Source of the DNA: a virus
Length of the DNA stretch: 64,000 bases
Virus record (IMG/VR): IMGVR_UViG_3300023236_000006
Span: 1-64,000 of that record
Reading direction: 5' to 3' (one strand)
Position 1 is the stretch's first letter. Each line of letters begins with the position of its first letter. Below are positions 48,212 through 57,511 of the stretch, in pieces. Made by a program: the position numbers and the translations under genes. The notes under the pieces were generated by a model. It was not told where the DNA came from. It saw nothing but the letters and a program-made list of their open reading frames with translations, and did not search any database.

Positions 48212-48397
48212 TTAGATACGGTAAGGATCCCCACAGCTATAACAATAGTGTGTGGGGTTTTCTTTGTCCATCTTTGTTCCTCCAAGAGCGATGATGTCTT
48301 GCTGAGCCATCTCAACCATGTGAGTGGTAGGGAATCCATAGATTACTGGAGCCATATCTTTTGAACAGACAGGGCATGGGTGAGTGTTGTAGTTCAT
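48212..48397 (-). CDS. Small zinc-ribbon protein, leaderless
   Basis: 61 aa; CPVCSKD and YCYSCGD, with HMVEMAQQ helix between. TATAAT 7 nt before the ATG. Convergent with the nuclease gene, ends touching. Confidence 0.7.
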   Translation of the reverse strand: MNYNTHPCPVCSKDMAPVIYGFPTTHMVEMAQQDIIALGGTKMDKENPTHYCYSCGDPYRI

Positions 48398-48501
48398 AAG
48401 ATTAATTATAACACGATTATAATGAGATATGCTCTCAATTCATCACTTTTACAAAAAATGTTTAATAAAACTTTAAGGCATTGATCACCAGGAACTGATG
48501 G

Positions 48502-49116
48502 TTACGATGGGCACTCATCGCTGTGCCACTTAACTTCGTAGTCAGGGTTATCAGTAACCCAGAATAGCATAGAGTACCTCTCCTGACTTATGGCCTTTAC
48601 CTCATGGTCTAGGTTTTCCCCCTGTGATGGGAAGCTAACCATTGAGCCAGCAGGTGGCTTAATCCCAAACCCTAAGCTTACAAACTCCAACTCTCCATCT
48701 GTTGGGTTTGCATTAAGATAGCAGATCACACTGTACTTAAACTGTGGGTTCATTCCAGAGTGAGAGTCATGATGAGGTCCTACAAAGCCACCAGCGTCTT
48801 GCTTAGCTAGCCAGAAGGAGTTGATGAAGAGATCTGAGTCATCGTTGTACAGCTTTTTAAGATGCTCAGTTACCTTCTTGAAGTATGGTCTACATGTTTT
48901 TTCGATATCCTCTACCCCACGTATGTCGTGAGGAGACGTATCCCAGAATATTTGATCTTTACCAAATCTAATGGCATGCCTGTCTGGATTGTTTTGGAAT
49001 TCATAGATTAAGAAGTTATCTATATTATTATCTATCCAGGCACTGATCTCCATGGAGTCCTCGTATGATACGAAGGCCAGGGTGTTAACTATTCCATTAC
49101 CGTAATCTTTAATCAT
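48502..49116 (-). CDS. 2OG-Fe(II) oxygenase (prolyl-hydroxylase-like)
   Basis: 204 aa. PHHDSHSG (H-x-D), NLDHEV (distal His) and ERYSM (2OG-binding Arg) with PPAGSMVSFPS. The start at 49116 is chosen because TATAAT lies 6 nt before it; an in-frame ATG at 49137 lies upstream of that box. Substrate unknown. Confidence 0.8.
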   Translation of the reverse strand: MIKDYGNGIVNTLAFVSYEDSMEISAWIDNNIDNFLIYEFQNNPDRHAIRFGKDQIFWDTSPHDIRGVEDIEKTCRPYFKKVTEHLKKLYNDDSDLFINSFWLAKQDAGGFVGPHHDSHSGMNPQFKYSVICYLNANPTDGELEFVSLGFGIKPPAGSMVSFPSQGENLDHEVKAISQERYSMLFWVTDNPDYEVKWHSDECPS

Positions 49117-49122
49117 GTAACA

Positions 49123-49152
49123 ATTATACCATGTCAAGTATTCTGTTATAAT
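49123..49152. promoter_or_regulatory. Symmetric divergent promoter pair
   Basis: ATTATA, 18 bp, TATAAT: the -10 of each gene occupies the -35 position of the other. Both starts (49116 minus, 49159 plus) lie 6 nt beyond. Confidence 0.75.
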
Positions 49153-49158
49153 AAAGTC

Positions 49159-49842
49159 ATGGAATTAAAGAAAGAAATTATAACTTTATTCGAGGATGAC
49201 TTCTGTAGAATAAGCATGATAGATGGAGATGGTGACATCGTAACCCTCTCTATCTCTAGCTCACCAAGGATAGGCGAAGACTTCTCAAGTGAAGAGTTCA
49301 TTAAGACCTCAACCAAAGATGGTAAGGGTGTATTCTTAATAGACAAGACCAACTCTTTTGGCAACAGGCTGGATTGGGATGTCGTTATAGATACCCTATC
49401 TCCACACCTGGTAGATAAGGACGTGAGGGCTGTGGGGTTCTGCTTAGGAGGCTTCCTAGCTACCGTTCTTTCTAAGCACTTTAGGATCCATTCTGTAGTG
49501 GCGATAACCCCTCAGTACAGTGTGATGCCAGAGTACATGCCTGAAGATAGCTTTATGTTAGGAATGTATACCAATAGCATTACGGAGTGGAAGATACCTA
49601 GTCTCGAAGGATACTTCCAGGAGGATACAAACTACTATGTTTTTGCCAGCTGTGAGGCTGATGACAAGATCCAGATAGCTCACTTCCCCATCCAAGACAA
49701 TGTGTTCATCTTTGACTTTGGAGATGATTACGATCACGGTTTGCCTGGTCAGCTAGGAATAGACCTGGAAACACTTGTTGAGGCTTGCTTTGAGCATGAG
49801 CCATGGGTTGTAACTGATTTTATAGAAGACCATTACGCATAA
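49159..49842 (+). CDS. Alpha/beta hydrolase-like protein (dienelactone hydrolase type)
   Basis: 227 aa. Nucleophile elbow GFCLGG with Cys, as in dienelactone hydrolases, an acid near FASCEADDKIQ, and His in DYDHGLPG. An N-terminal DGDGDIVTLSIS segment precedes. Substrate unknown. Leaderless. It overlaps the convergent dehydrogenase gene by 10 bp. Confidence 0.65.
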   Translation: MELKKEIITLFEDDFCRISMIDGDGDIVTLSISSSPRIGEDFSSEEFIKTSTKDGKGVFLIDKTNSFGNRLDWDVVIDTLSPHLVDKDVRAVGFCLGGFLATVLSKHFRIHSVVAITPQYSVMPEYMPEDSFMLGMYTNSITEWKIPSLEGYFQEDTNYYVFASCEADDKIQIAHFPIQDNVFIFDFGDDYDHGLPGQLGIDLETLVEACFEHEPWVVTDFIEDHYA

Positions 49843-50933
49843 GAAACTATCTTAGACTCACTAATCATAGATAGGTGCAGCTCTTCATGCCTTACAGTCA
49901 CAAGGACTACATCAAAGCTGTTAGATGGCTTTACAGACTTAGTTGTTCCGTAAGTCTTAACTACTTCGTCATGCCACTTGACATCATACCCAAGGTGCTT
50001 CATTAGGTTATATATCTGACTACCTGAAGAGTTCCTGGTGTCATCAGTATTAGCCTTATATGACATACCTACAATTAAGATCTTCTTATCCTGTAGTCCG
50101 TTGAACTTCTTATTAAGATCATCTACAATCTCATTAGGCATTGAGTCATTAATCTCTATGGCTGTTTCGAGAAGAGTAATTGGTACTCCAAGTTCCCTCA
50201 TATGGTTAGACAAGAACTCAGGATCAACTGGGATGCAGTGGCCACCAGCACCAGCACTAGGATAGAATGCTTGAAATCCAAACTCCTTAGTACTTGCCAA
50301 CTGAATGACTTCACTTGAATCTATCCCAGCAGCAAGGCAAGACCTAGCAAACTCATTGACAAAAGATACATTAAGAAGCCTGTAAGAATTTTCCAGAAGT
50401 TTTGCTGCCTCGGCAACTCTTACGTCGCTGGCGCTTACAACTTTCTTAATAAACTTAGTATAGAAAGCCATAGCTGCTTTTAAGGCTAAAGGCGTAGCTC
50501 CTGATACAACCTTAGTAGTATTACTAATGTTATACTTCTCAGAGCCTGGGTCAATTCGTTCTGGTGAATAGGCTACTAAGACTCCTGCTTTAGTTAGTGG
50601 TGGGAAGAAGATCTTTTCGGTTACCCCTATTCCTACCGTGGACTCTAGGATAGCTAGAGCCCCCTCTTTTGCTACAGAAGCTATCTCCTGCGCTGCTTTG
50701 GCTACGTAGTCTTCTCCAGATAATGGAGTAGCCACACATACGATAAAGACGTCAGCGTTCTTTGCATCATTGATGTCTGAGGTAACGGAGTACCCAAGGT
50801 CATCTGACATTATGGGTAGTAGAACACTTTTGCTCTTTTCTACACCTATAACACTAAAGCCTTTGACTTTTGACACACGGCTCGCCAGTGCTTGTCCAAC
50901 GTAACCAAGCCCTATGATCGCAACTTCAGTCAA
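49833..50933 (-). CDS. UDP-sugar 6-dehydrogenase (UDP-Glc/UDP-ManNAc type)
   Basis: 366 aa, TTG start after gaGGGAT. Rossmann GLGYVGQALA at 8-17, YSPERIDPG near 150, active-site Cys in GAGGHCIPVDP near 240, and a C-terminal dehydrogenase domain with GMSYKANTDDTRNS. Oxidises a nucleotide sugar to the uronate with two NAD+. Somewhat short but complete. It opens the glycan gene region. Confidence 0.85.
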   Translation of the reverse strand: MTEVAIIGLGYVGQALASRVSKVKGFSVIGVEKSKSVLLPIMSDDLGYSVTSDINDAKNADVFIVCVATPLSGEDYVAKAAQEIASVAKEGALAILESTVGIGVTEKIFFPPLTKAGVLVAYSPERIDPGSEKYNISNTTKVVSGATPLALKAAMAFYTKFIKKVVSASDVRVAEAAKLLENSYRLLNVSFVNEFARSCLAAGIDSSEVIQLASTKEFGFQAFYPSAGAGGHCIPVDPEFLSNHMRELGVPITLLETAIEINDSMPNEIVDDLNKKFNGLQDKKILIVGMSYKANTDDTRNSSGSQIYNLMKHLGYDVKWHDEVVKTYGTTKSVKPSNSFDVVLVTVRHEELHLSMISESKIVSYA

Positions 50934-50953
50934 CCTATCCCTCTTGATCTATC

Positions 50954-51667
50954 TTATTCATAAAGTGCTCCAATTGTTTCAGGAAATGCATCCCTGGTCA
51001 GGTCTAGAACAGCTTGGGCATACTTTTGGATTTCCCATTGAGCGTCGTTAGGCATTCTCTGGTCAAGGAATGTTAAAACTCCCTGCAGAGACACCGTCCA
51101 ACGCCATCTAACGTACATACCATAAGCTGGAAGAAACAGTCGGGCAATCTCTGGAGCTACACCATCATTCATGGCATCGTGATACGCCTCTGTTCCGCTT
51201 ACAACGGTCTCGCATAGACGATCGAAGTACTTTTGACCTAACTCAATGTCTAGGGGCTCACCAGAGCCCTGCTTACTATTCTCTGGCTTACTCCTCCACT
51301 CATTAGGTAGAGGAATATAGAACTTTTCTTCTTCTGTAATGTAACGCCTAGAGGACTCGTTCCAACCATTCTGGTCGTCAATATGACTAGAGGCTACTGC
51401 GTACTTCCACCATTGCCTAGCAACAAATAGTGGAGCATAGACCTCAAAGGTTAGTGCTGCGTGTCTAAACGGAGATGTGTGACCCTCACGCAATAAGAAC
51501 TCAATTAGCCTAGCTTCTTTGTCTGACCACTCTGCAGCTTCCTTGTCATAAGAAACTCTTGCTGCGTTTACCGTAGCCAGATCATCTCCTAGCACATCTA
51601 CAAGACGCAAGTATCCCTCGTCTAACACCTTTATCGGTTCTGGCATGGTTCTAATATATGTAGTCAT
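50954..51667 (-). CDS. thyX: Flavin-dependent thymidylate synthase
   Basis: 237 aa. SPFRHAALTFEVYAPLFVAR and the final ESSRRYI belong to ThyX, and VRWRWTVSLQGVLTFLDQR is its C-terminal active-site region. Instead of the canonical RHR-x7-S motif the sequence reads RQWWKYAVASSHIDDQNGWN, a variant with an insertion. Makes dTMP from dUMP using FAD and methylene-THF. RBS AGGAT. Confidence 0.85.
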   Translation of the reverse strand: MTTYIRTMPEPIKVLDEGYLRLVDVLGDDLATVNAARVSYDKEAAEWSDKEARLIEFLLREGHTSPFRHAALTFEVYAPLFVARQWWKYAVASSHIDDQNGWNESSRRYITEEEKFYIPLPNEWRSKPENSKQGSGEPLDIELGQKYFDRLCETVVSGTEAYHDAMNDGVAPEIARLFLPAYGMYVRWRWTVSLQGVLTFLDQRMPNDAQWEIQKYAQAVLDLTRDAFPETIGALYE

Positions 51668-51670
51668 TAA

Positions 51671-51958
51671 TTATCCTAACACCGCATAGATTTCTCTGTA
51701 TGGGAGGATAGTGTATGTCTTAAGATCATGCTCTACCTCGGTACCAGCAAACTTTGAGTAAGCTACTTTGTCTCCTACCTTCAGGTCAAGGTCAAGCCTT
51801 GAGCCATCGCTGAATACAGTACCTGGTCCAACTGCTATTACGATTCCCTCGGTTGGAGAATCCTTGCTTGTATTAGTTAAAATAAGTCCTGATGAAGAGG
51901 CTACTTCTGCTTCTACAATCGGCTCTACAATTACTTTATCCTCTAATGGTCTTAACAT
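51671..51958 (-). CDS. groES: GroES co-chaperonin
   Basis: 95 aa, full length. LRPLEDKVIVEPI, SSGLIL, EGIVIAVGPGT, KVGDKVAYSKFAGTEV and a C-terminal REIYAVLG. Phage GroES homologs cap host GroEL to fold capsid proteins (T4 gp31). Start immediately follows the upstream stop. Confidence 0.9.
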   Translation of the reverse strand: MLRPLEDKVIVEPIVEAEVASSSGLILTNTSKDSPTEGIVIAVGPGTVFSDGSRLDLDLKVGDKVAYSKFAGTEVEHDLKTYTILPYREIYAVLG

Positions 51959-52213
51959 TTAGTACCCTTCATCGTGCTCTATGCCGTGCTTAGTGTCAAT
52001 GTACTTGTGCGCTTTACGCAAAGCAAATCCTCTTGTAATAAAGAAAGTTAGGGCTACGAAGATACCATTCCAGAAAAACTCTGCAACAACATGCTCAAAG
52101 CCAAACATCACCTCTAGGAGACCATCGACTCCACTATGCTCTGCATGCTCTGCGATATCTAAGTGTTCTGCATGCTCACCATGGTCATCGTGGCTATCAG
52201 TAAATATATTCAT
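51959..52213 (-). CDS. His-rich membrane protein
   Basis: 84 aa. The N-terminus has repeated H/E/D units (HDDHGEHAEH, AEHAEHSG), likely metal-binding, then a hydrophobic helix (FFWNGIFVALTFFITRGFAL). Possibly host-membrane associated. Upstream of groES in the same unit. Confidence 0.6.
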   Translation of the reverse strand: MNIFTDSHDDHGEHAEHLDIAEHAEHSGVDGLLEVMFGFEHVVAEFFWNGIFVALTFFITRGFALRKAHKYIDTKHGIEHDEGY

Positions 52214-52279
52214 TAGTCTTAGTCTCTCGTTAAGGTTATTTGTGTAAGGTTTCTATTATATCTTAAAGCTTACTTGCTG

Positions 52280-52501
52280 TCAAGCAGCAATCATGGAAAG
52301 TCTATCTGGCTGGAAGCCTGACCAGGAATCCTGACTGGTTACGACAACAGGAGCTGCACTAAAGCCCAACCCCTTTATGTACTCATAGGCCTTAGAATCA
52401 GTGCTGAGATCCACTGTATCATATGGTAGGCCATTCTTTGTTAGAAATCGTTTTGTTGCATCACACTGAACGCAGGATGGTAATGTGTAAACTGTGGTCA
52501 T
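52280..52501 (-). CDS. nrdH: NrdH-like glutaredoxin
   Basis: 73 aa. CVQC active site at 9-12 (SCVQCDATKRFL), GFSAAPVVV cis-Pro loop, GFQPDRL end: NrdH-redoxin type, electron donor for ribonucleotide reductase. No reductase gene is in the window. RBS GGAG. Confidence 0.85.
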   Translation of the reverse strand: MTTVYTLPSCVQCDATKRFLTKNGLPYDTVDLSTDSKAYEYIKGLGFSAAPVVVTSQDSWSGFQPDRLSMIAA

Positions 52502-52586
52502 GCTTTGGGGCTCCTTCTTAAGTAATATTCTATTATAGTTGTTGTTTGCTATAAAGCTAAGGGTTTTTTATTACATTTTGGTAACA

Positions 52587-54218
52587 TTAAAACGTAATTA
52601 TTGATTCGATCTCTGGACAATAAAGGTATGGGATCCCAGACTGAAGACATGTTCTTATAGCATCGTCCATTGTTTGAACCAGAGTGTCTCCAGCTAGATT
52701 AAACGATGTATTTAAGATCATAGGAACACCCGTAAGGCTGTCAAACTCACTGATTAAAGCATGATAGTTCGGGTTCTGACTCTCATTAATGGTCTGTATC
52801 CTAGAAGTCCCGTCGTTGTGCATTAACCCTGGGATAAGTGCTGCGGTCCCGTCCTGGGAGTCAACAGCATACAGCATATAGGGGCTAGACTTTAGTGTGT
52901 ACATGTCAAACCACTGAGATGCCTTCTCTTCAAGCACAGTGCCTCCAAAAGGCCTAAAGCTCTCACGCTTCTTGATCATGTTGAGAACATCTCTTGCATC
53001 TCTGTCTCTTGGGTCATAAAGTATTGACCTATTGCCGAGGGCCCTTGGTCCAGCTTCTGCTTTGCCCTGATATATGGCGACCACGTTTCTCTCGGAAAGA
53101 AGCTTTGCCACGTCTTTGGGCGAAGCCTGTACGATGTCTCTTATGTCTCTCGAATCAAATCTGTGGTCGGCTGGGCCACTAAGGTATAGGGTCTCAAGCT
53201 CCCTTATATCGTGGTCTCCGCTAAGCGTGTGCCACCAATACTTTGCTGCCCCCAAGGCAGTTCCTGCGTCTGAGGAGTTAGGCTCTATGTAAAAGTTTGC
53301 ATGAGGGAATAGCTTTAGCAGCTTGTAGTTATTCACACAGTTAAGGAAGTATCCTCCAGAGAGGCAAACGTTATCGTGTTTTGAGTTATCTAATGCTTCT
53401 CTAACTAAGTTAACTATGGGGATTAGAGAGTCGTTCTGAATCCTAAAAGCCAGGTCCTCGTTAGACATCCCATGTGTAAATATTCCTGGGTTAGCATCGT
53501 CTTCTATAAAAGCTCTTGGATCCTCCTTCTGGTCTACCCCGTATGCCGATAGACCCATGACCTTGCCTGCTTGGTGATAGTCTCCAAAGATATCAATACC
53601 AGCCTTACTAAACATCTTGCCAATGCTCATATCTGCGTCGTGGACCTTGACTTCATACTCAGTAGGCAATGGGCTAGCACATGGAGAAAGGTAGGTCTTG
53701 TCTGCCAGCTCTCCAGAAAGCTGCTGGTAGTTGAGTAGGGTATGCTGCTTGATTACTTTTTTTAGCTTTACGTCAAAGTTGTTATATTTTGCAGAGAAGA
53801 TAGTCTCTGTCTCTCTATATAGGTATTCATCATCGATAAAGGCTTGGCCAGCACCGTCTACAACCAAAACTGAGGCCTCGTCGAACCCTGAGTTGTAGAA
53901 GGCTGCTGCTGCGTGGGCTAAGTGGTGATCTCTCATGAAGTGAATCTCTGGCATGACATAGTCCTCAAAGTGATTGAGCTTGCCATGTGCTCCCATTAAG
54001 CTTGCAAAAAGGTCTTTTACTTTTATCTCATACGGTGTTGCAGAGGTAAAGACGACGTGGGTAGGGTTAAACTTCATACCAGCTACGAAGCTATGAATTA
54101 CCCCAGTGGTATGCTTCTCGTGAGTGACTCTCTCTTCTTCTTGGTAGAAGACAACCTTGCCCTTATCTAAAACACAGACACTTCCGTCATGTGATAAGTT
54201 CACGCCCATGATTATCAT
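52587..54218 (-). CDS. NodU/TobZ-type carbamoyltransferase
   Basis: 543 aa. GVNLSHDGSVCVL and MRDHHLAHAAAAFYNSGFDEA (metal-binding His) mark the Kae1-like domain (about 1-350); GPRALGNRSIL and ESFRPFGGTVL mark the YrdC-like C-terminal domain. Such enzymes transfer carbamoyl from carbamoyl phosphate via carbamoyl-AMP to a hydroxyl, often of a sugar. The complete domain set suggests activity. Overlaps the deacetylase gene (ATGA). Confidence 0.88.
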   Translation of the reverse strand: MIIMGVNLSHDGSVCVLDKGKVVFYQEEERVTHEKHTTGVIHSFVAGMKFNPTHVVFTSATPYEIKVKDLFASLMGAHGKLNHFEDYVMPEIHFMRDHHLAHAAAAFYNSGFDEASVLVVDGAGQAFIDDEYLYRETETIFSAKYNNFDVKLKKVIKQHTLLNYQQLSGELADKTYLSPCASPLPTEYEVKVHDADMSIGKMFSKAGIDIFGDYHQAGKVMGLSAYGVDQKEDPRAFIEDDANPGIFTHGMSNEDLAFRIQNDSLIPIVNLVREALDNSKHDNVCLSGGYFLNCVNNYKLLKLFPHANFYIEPNSSDAGTALGAAKYWWHTLSGDHDIRELETLYLSGPADHRFDSRDIRDIVQASPKDVAKLLSERNVVAIYQGKAEAGPRALGNRSILYDPRDRDARDVLNMIKKRESFRPFGGTVLEEKASQWFDMYTLKSSPYMLYAVDSQDGTAALIPGLMHNDGTSRIQTINESQNPNYHALISEFDSLTGVPMILNTSFNLAGDTLVQTMDDAIRTCLQSGIPYLYCPEIESIITF

Positions 54219-54817
54219 TTGATTACCTGGTTACCGACAGCGAACACTTCTGCATACTTGGTGTCAAGGTATGAGCCTCGCCATACGTCATGGTGCATGA
54301 CTCCTCTTACCCATTTATTTGGTATGTTGTCGTATGCCTTGACGGCATTGAGCTTGGACTTGTATGACCATGAACCAATGTCAATATATAGGTCTGGTGT
54401 AAAGTGCTTATATTTTAGGTTGTATGGGTGAGCAGACATGTACCATAGGTCCATAGGTTGCTTCCTGGCTAAAATATTTCCTATTTCATGACATGCCTGG
54501 TGGTCCTGGTGCCAGTCTTCGTTCCAGTGCGTTATGATTAAGTCCACTGTAGAAAAGTCAACCATTACCTCTAACTCTTTGATTACATTTTTGTCTACTT
54601 TGACTGAGTTGGACATGGAAAATATGATAGGATCTATCCCTAGATAACCTGATGCTCTATTTAGATACTCTAGGTGAGGAACCCCCCCTGCCATGACTAT
54701 GCTAGTCACCTTATTACCATCTTCTACAAATTTTGCAACTGTTCCTCCGCAGGACATCTCTAGGTCATCGGGGTGAGCAGAAAGGATAACTATATGTTTT
54801 TCTTTTAAAGTCTGCAT
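54215..54817 (-). CDS. PIG-L/LmbE-type deacetylase
   Basis: 200 aa. SAHPDDLEMSCGG (H-P-D-D zinc site) and HWNEDWHQDHQAC (H-x2-D-H). Removes N-acetyl groups from GlcNAc-type substrates, as in mycothiol or GPI synthesis. Leaderless (TATACT 6 nt before the ATG). Next to the carbamoyltransferase, so both may act on one glycan. Confidence 0.85.
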   Translation of the reverse strand: MQTLKEKHIVILSAHPDDLEMSCGGTVAKFVEDGNKVTSIVMAGGVPHLEYLNRASGYLGIDPIIFSMSNSVKVDKNVIKELEVMVDFSTVDLIITHWNEDWHQDHQACHEIGNILARKQPMDLWYMSAHPYNLKYKHFTPDLYIDIGSWSYKSKLNAVKAYDNIPNKWVRGVMHHDVWRGSYLDTKYAEVFAVGNQVIK

Positions 54818-54832
54818 ATCTAAAGTATACCA

Positions 54833-55720
54833 CTAAAACTTATTTTTGTCTAGCAATGCCTTGGCACGTGTAAACTCAAAGAAAGATCTGTTTGCTGACC
54901 AGAAGTCGTCTGGAGTTCTTTCTGCGTTGGGGATTGCGTATGGCCCCGTATTATATATATAAGCCATCGTCATGTCTTCATCACTGTCGTCGATCTCTGG
55001 AACTGCCCCAAACTCCTTGGCCTTTACCTGATCAATTGACGCAACATAGATTGAATCATCGTGGGTCATAAGGTCCTGATGGTATTGGTAAGTGTCCCAA
55101 CCTGAAAGGTAAGCCCTATAACCAAGGTATGCCTGCTCCTGATTGTATTGAGACCTAGAGTCTAGCCCCACCTCTTTGATAAACCTACCGTCAAAGAATA
55201 TCTGCCCTACCCTCATAAAGGAAATCTTTTCTATCTCCTTTTCTGGTATGTACCTACCATTTACTGGTTGGGCAGCTACATTAAGAGGAAGCTTTGTGGA
55301 AGTCCTTTGCTCAATTCTGAACCTAGAGGACATAGCCTCTTTTCCGTATAGCCCTAAAGGAAACACTATAACTTTGTAGGTCTTAGTAGACTCCTGCAAT
55401 TCTTTTATGACAGATACGAGTTTTGTGTCCCAACCTTGAGTAAATTGCATATGAGAGTCTATCATCAAGAAGTAATCTTCATCTTTAAAAAGTTGAGAGA
55501 TCTCGTAACGCACTTTGACTATTCCAGGCCTAGTTCTTGGATTCCAGGAAAGGATCCTTAGCTGACTCTGGGGAAGTGAAGATAGGTCTGGTAATTCTTC
55601 GTACTGCAATCCCAATCCAAAAACCAAATCTTCGGGGTTGTCTGACCTCTGAAGAGCTCTCTCGATTGTTCTCACCAGAGTTGGGTCTTGGTATGAGGCA
55701 ATTGATATAAAGATACTCAT
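54833..55720 (-). CDS. GlcNAc-transferase-type glycosyltransferase
   Basis: 295 aa. SIFISIASYQDPTL..., YFLMIDSHMQFTQGWD (D-S-H, metal site), YNQEQAYLGYRAYLSGWDTY. This matches the eukaryote/bacteria 'glycosyltransferase (GlcNAc)' family (Skp1-type, PF11397). Acceptor unknown. Overlaps the epimerase gene. Confidence 0.8.
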   Translation of the reverse strand: MSIFISIASYQDPTLVRTIERALQRSDNPEDLVFGLGLQYEELPDLSSLPQSQLRILSWNPRTRPGIVKVRYEISQLFKDEDYFLMIDSHMQFTQGWDTKLVSVIKELQESTKTYKVIVFPLGLYGKEAMSSRFRIEQRTSTKLPLNVAAQPVNGRYIPEKEIEKISFMRVGQIFFDGRFIKEVGLDSRSQYNQEQAYLGYRAYLSGWDTYQYHQDLMTHDDSIYVASIDQVKAKEFGAVPEIDDSDEDMTMAYIYNTGPYAIPNAERTPDDFWSANRSFFEFTRAKALLDKNKF

Positions 55721-56637
55721 AACAGGTCCCTGATAATATCACCGAGGCTGAACTCTGGGCTCCAGCCTAAAGCCTTAAGCTTGCTGATGTCTGGCACACG
55801 CCTGCTAATCTCTGTATATCCAGGGTACACCTCCTCATACTCCTTGTGCCTTACGTCTGAGTGGGAGTTCGACATCCTTATCACAGTTGAGGCAAGGTTG
55901 TTTATGGAGACCTCTGTTGGGTTTCCTACGTTATACACTTCCCCTATTTTACCCTTTAAGATAATTTCACATATTCCTCGGACCGTATCTGATACATGAC
56001 AAAAAGACCTTGTCTGCGTTCCATCGCCATATACGTAAAGGCTATTATCGTTTTTGGCAGCATGAATAAACCTGGGCATAACCATCCCATACTCTCCAGA
56101 CTGTCCTGGGCCAGCGACATTGAATAGCCTGCCTATCTTAACTTTTAGTCCGTGTTCTTTTGCGTCTAGGAGTAGCAACCGCTCAGACATGGACTTGGAC
56201 TCTGCGTATCCCCAGCGGTTATCTCCCGTGCCTCCCAGTATCCTTGTAGAGTCTTCCCTCAATGGGACGTCTGGGCAAAGACCATAGACTTCGGAAGTAG
56301 AGGAGAAGAACAGTCCTGCATTGTACCTGAGGCATAGAAGAGAAACTATCTCTGTAGCCTTTAGGTTGTTCTGCATTGACCCATAGGGATTAAAGATACC
56401 CTGCTTCATACCTGCTAAAGCTGCGAGGTGAACTACGTAGTCCGCCCATTCAAAATGAGAAGAGACGTCATCCTCCAACAAGCTTTGACTAATAAGACTA
56501 ACTCCTATAGGCCACTGAGAAGTGTCTACATTTTTCTTGTTATCTAAAGCTCTAACGCTATAGCCTAAGTTATGGAGCATTCTTACAGTATGCATACCGA
56601 CAAACCCTGCAGCACCAGTTACCAAAATGTTTTTCAC
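55717..56637 (-). CDS. NAD-dependent sugar epimerase/dehydratase
   Basis: 306 aa. VTGAAGFVGMHTVRML (Rossmann), SSTSEVYG, YAESK (Y-x3-K), QTRSFCHVSD. Extended SDR; 4-epimerase or UDP-glucuronate decarboxylase are both possible. With the upstream dehydrogenase a UDP-uronate to UDP-pentose route is conceivable. GTG start at 56637, since the in-frame ATG (56646) lies inside the TATAAT. Confidence 0.85.
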   Translation of the reverse strand: MKNILVTGAAGFVGMHTVRMLHNLGYSVRALDNKKNVDTSQWPIGVSLISQSLLEDDVSSHFEWADYVVHLAALAGMKQGIFNPYGSMQNNLKATEIVSLLCLRYNAGLFFSSTSEVYGLCPDVPLREDSTRILGGTGDNRWGYAESKSMSERLLLLDAKEHGLKVKIGRLFNVAGPGQSGEYGMVMPRFIHAAKNDNSLYVYGDGTQTRSFCHVSDTVRGICEIILKGKIGEVYNVGNPTEVSINNLASTVIRMSNSHSDVRHKEYEEVYPGYTEISRRVPDISKLKALGWSPEFSLGDIIRDLL

Positions 56638-56678
56638 AATTACCATTATACCTCAGAAGGTGATGATATACTAGACCT

Positions 56679-57242
56679 ATGGACATTTTTAGTGCAAAAG
56701 AAGAAAGCAAAATATTCGTAGATAGGGGGTTGGCAGAAGTCCTTCCCTCATGGTCAGATTTTGAATCCTTGTTTGATGCTGCTCAGGGAAAAGAATCGGT
56801 TAACTGGTCATCCTTTGCGACATTTAATGTAGACAATGCCGAGGCTCTGACGGAAGTCTTTGATGACCTCTTATCCATGGCAAACGAAAGGCACTCTGGA
56901 GATCTAATAGCTGTCTTGGCTATCACGCACTTTGAGAACAGCGTTAACAATTCGATCCCAGCAGAAGCCGATAACTTCTACCAAAAGTTTACATCATCTA
57001 ATCCACAGAAAAAGCCCAGAGACTTTGACCCAACCATGATGTCTGCGACAATTCACTCTGACCCTGTAGACGGAATGTTCTTCCAGTGTGTTGGAGAAAC
57101 TCTGTGGACAGCCTATTACGGAGAGGTAGAAGAGTCTTGGACTATCAGGCCTGGTGACATGGTTTACATTCCTAGTGGGGTCGTTCATAGTGTTAAAAGT
57201 TTAATGCCCAGATGTTCCATATCTATAGGTTTTAACGACTGA
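56679..57242 (+). CDS. JmjC/cupin-type oxygenase-like protein
   Basis: 187 aa. ATIHSDPVDGMFFQ (H-x-D), SWTIRPGDMVYIPSGVVHSV (distal His) give the cupin Fe(II) triad; Lys/Arg for 2OG is uncertain. TATACT 6 nt before the ATG. Adjacent to a glycan operon on the opposite strand. Confidence 0.75.
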   Translation: MDIFSAKEESKIFVDRGLAEVLPSWSDFESLFDAAQGKESVNWSSFATFNVDNAEALTEVFDDLLSMANERHSGDLIAVLAITHFENSVNNSIPAEADNFYQKFTSSNPQKKPRDFDPTMMSATIHSDPVDGMFFQCVGETLWTAYYGEVEESWTIRPGDMVYIPSGVVHSVKSLMPRCSISIGFND

Positions 57243-57262
57243 CAATGATATAATTATAACAT

Positions 57263-57511
57263 ATGTCCATATTCTCAGAGTTTCAGGCCTACAAAGAGTC
57301 GGTTGGGTGCTTTGACTGTTTAGTTAAGTACCCCCATTACATCCTTGAGTTTGATCACAGGCCAGAGTTTAAAAAAATAGACATTGTCTACAGGGTATTG
57401 AAGAAGTTTGGACAGGAAGCAGCTTGGAATGAAGCAAAGAAGTGTGACGTTGTTTGTTCTAATTGTCACAAAGAAAGAACTTACGAGAGAGATATGAGAC
57501 TAAAAAAATGA
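57263..57511 (+). CDS. Small HNH-type endonuclease-like protein
   Basis: 82 aa. CFDC, LEFDHRP (the central H) and CDVVCSNCHKERTYER form the HNH/His-Me finger with four Cys for zinc. May be a free-standing endonuclease. Leader nearly absent (TATAAT 8 nt upstream). Confidence 0.8.
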   Translation: MSIFSEFQAYKESVGCFDCLVKYPHYILEFDHRPEFKKIDIVYRVLKKFGQEAAWNEAKKCDVVCSNCHKERTYERDMRLKK

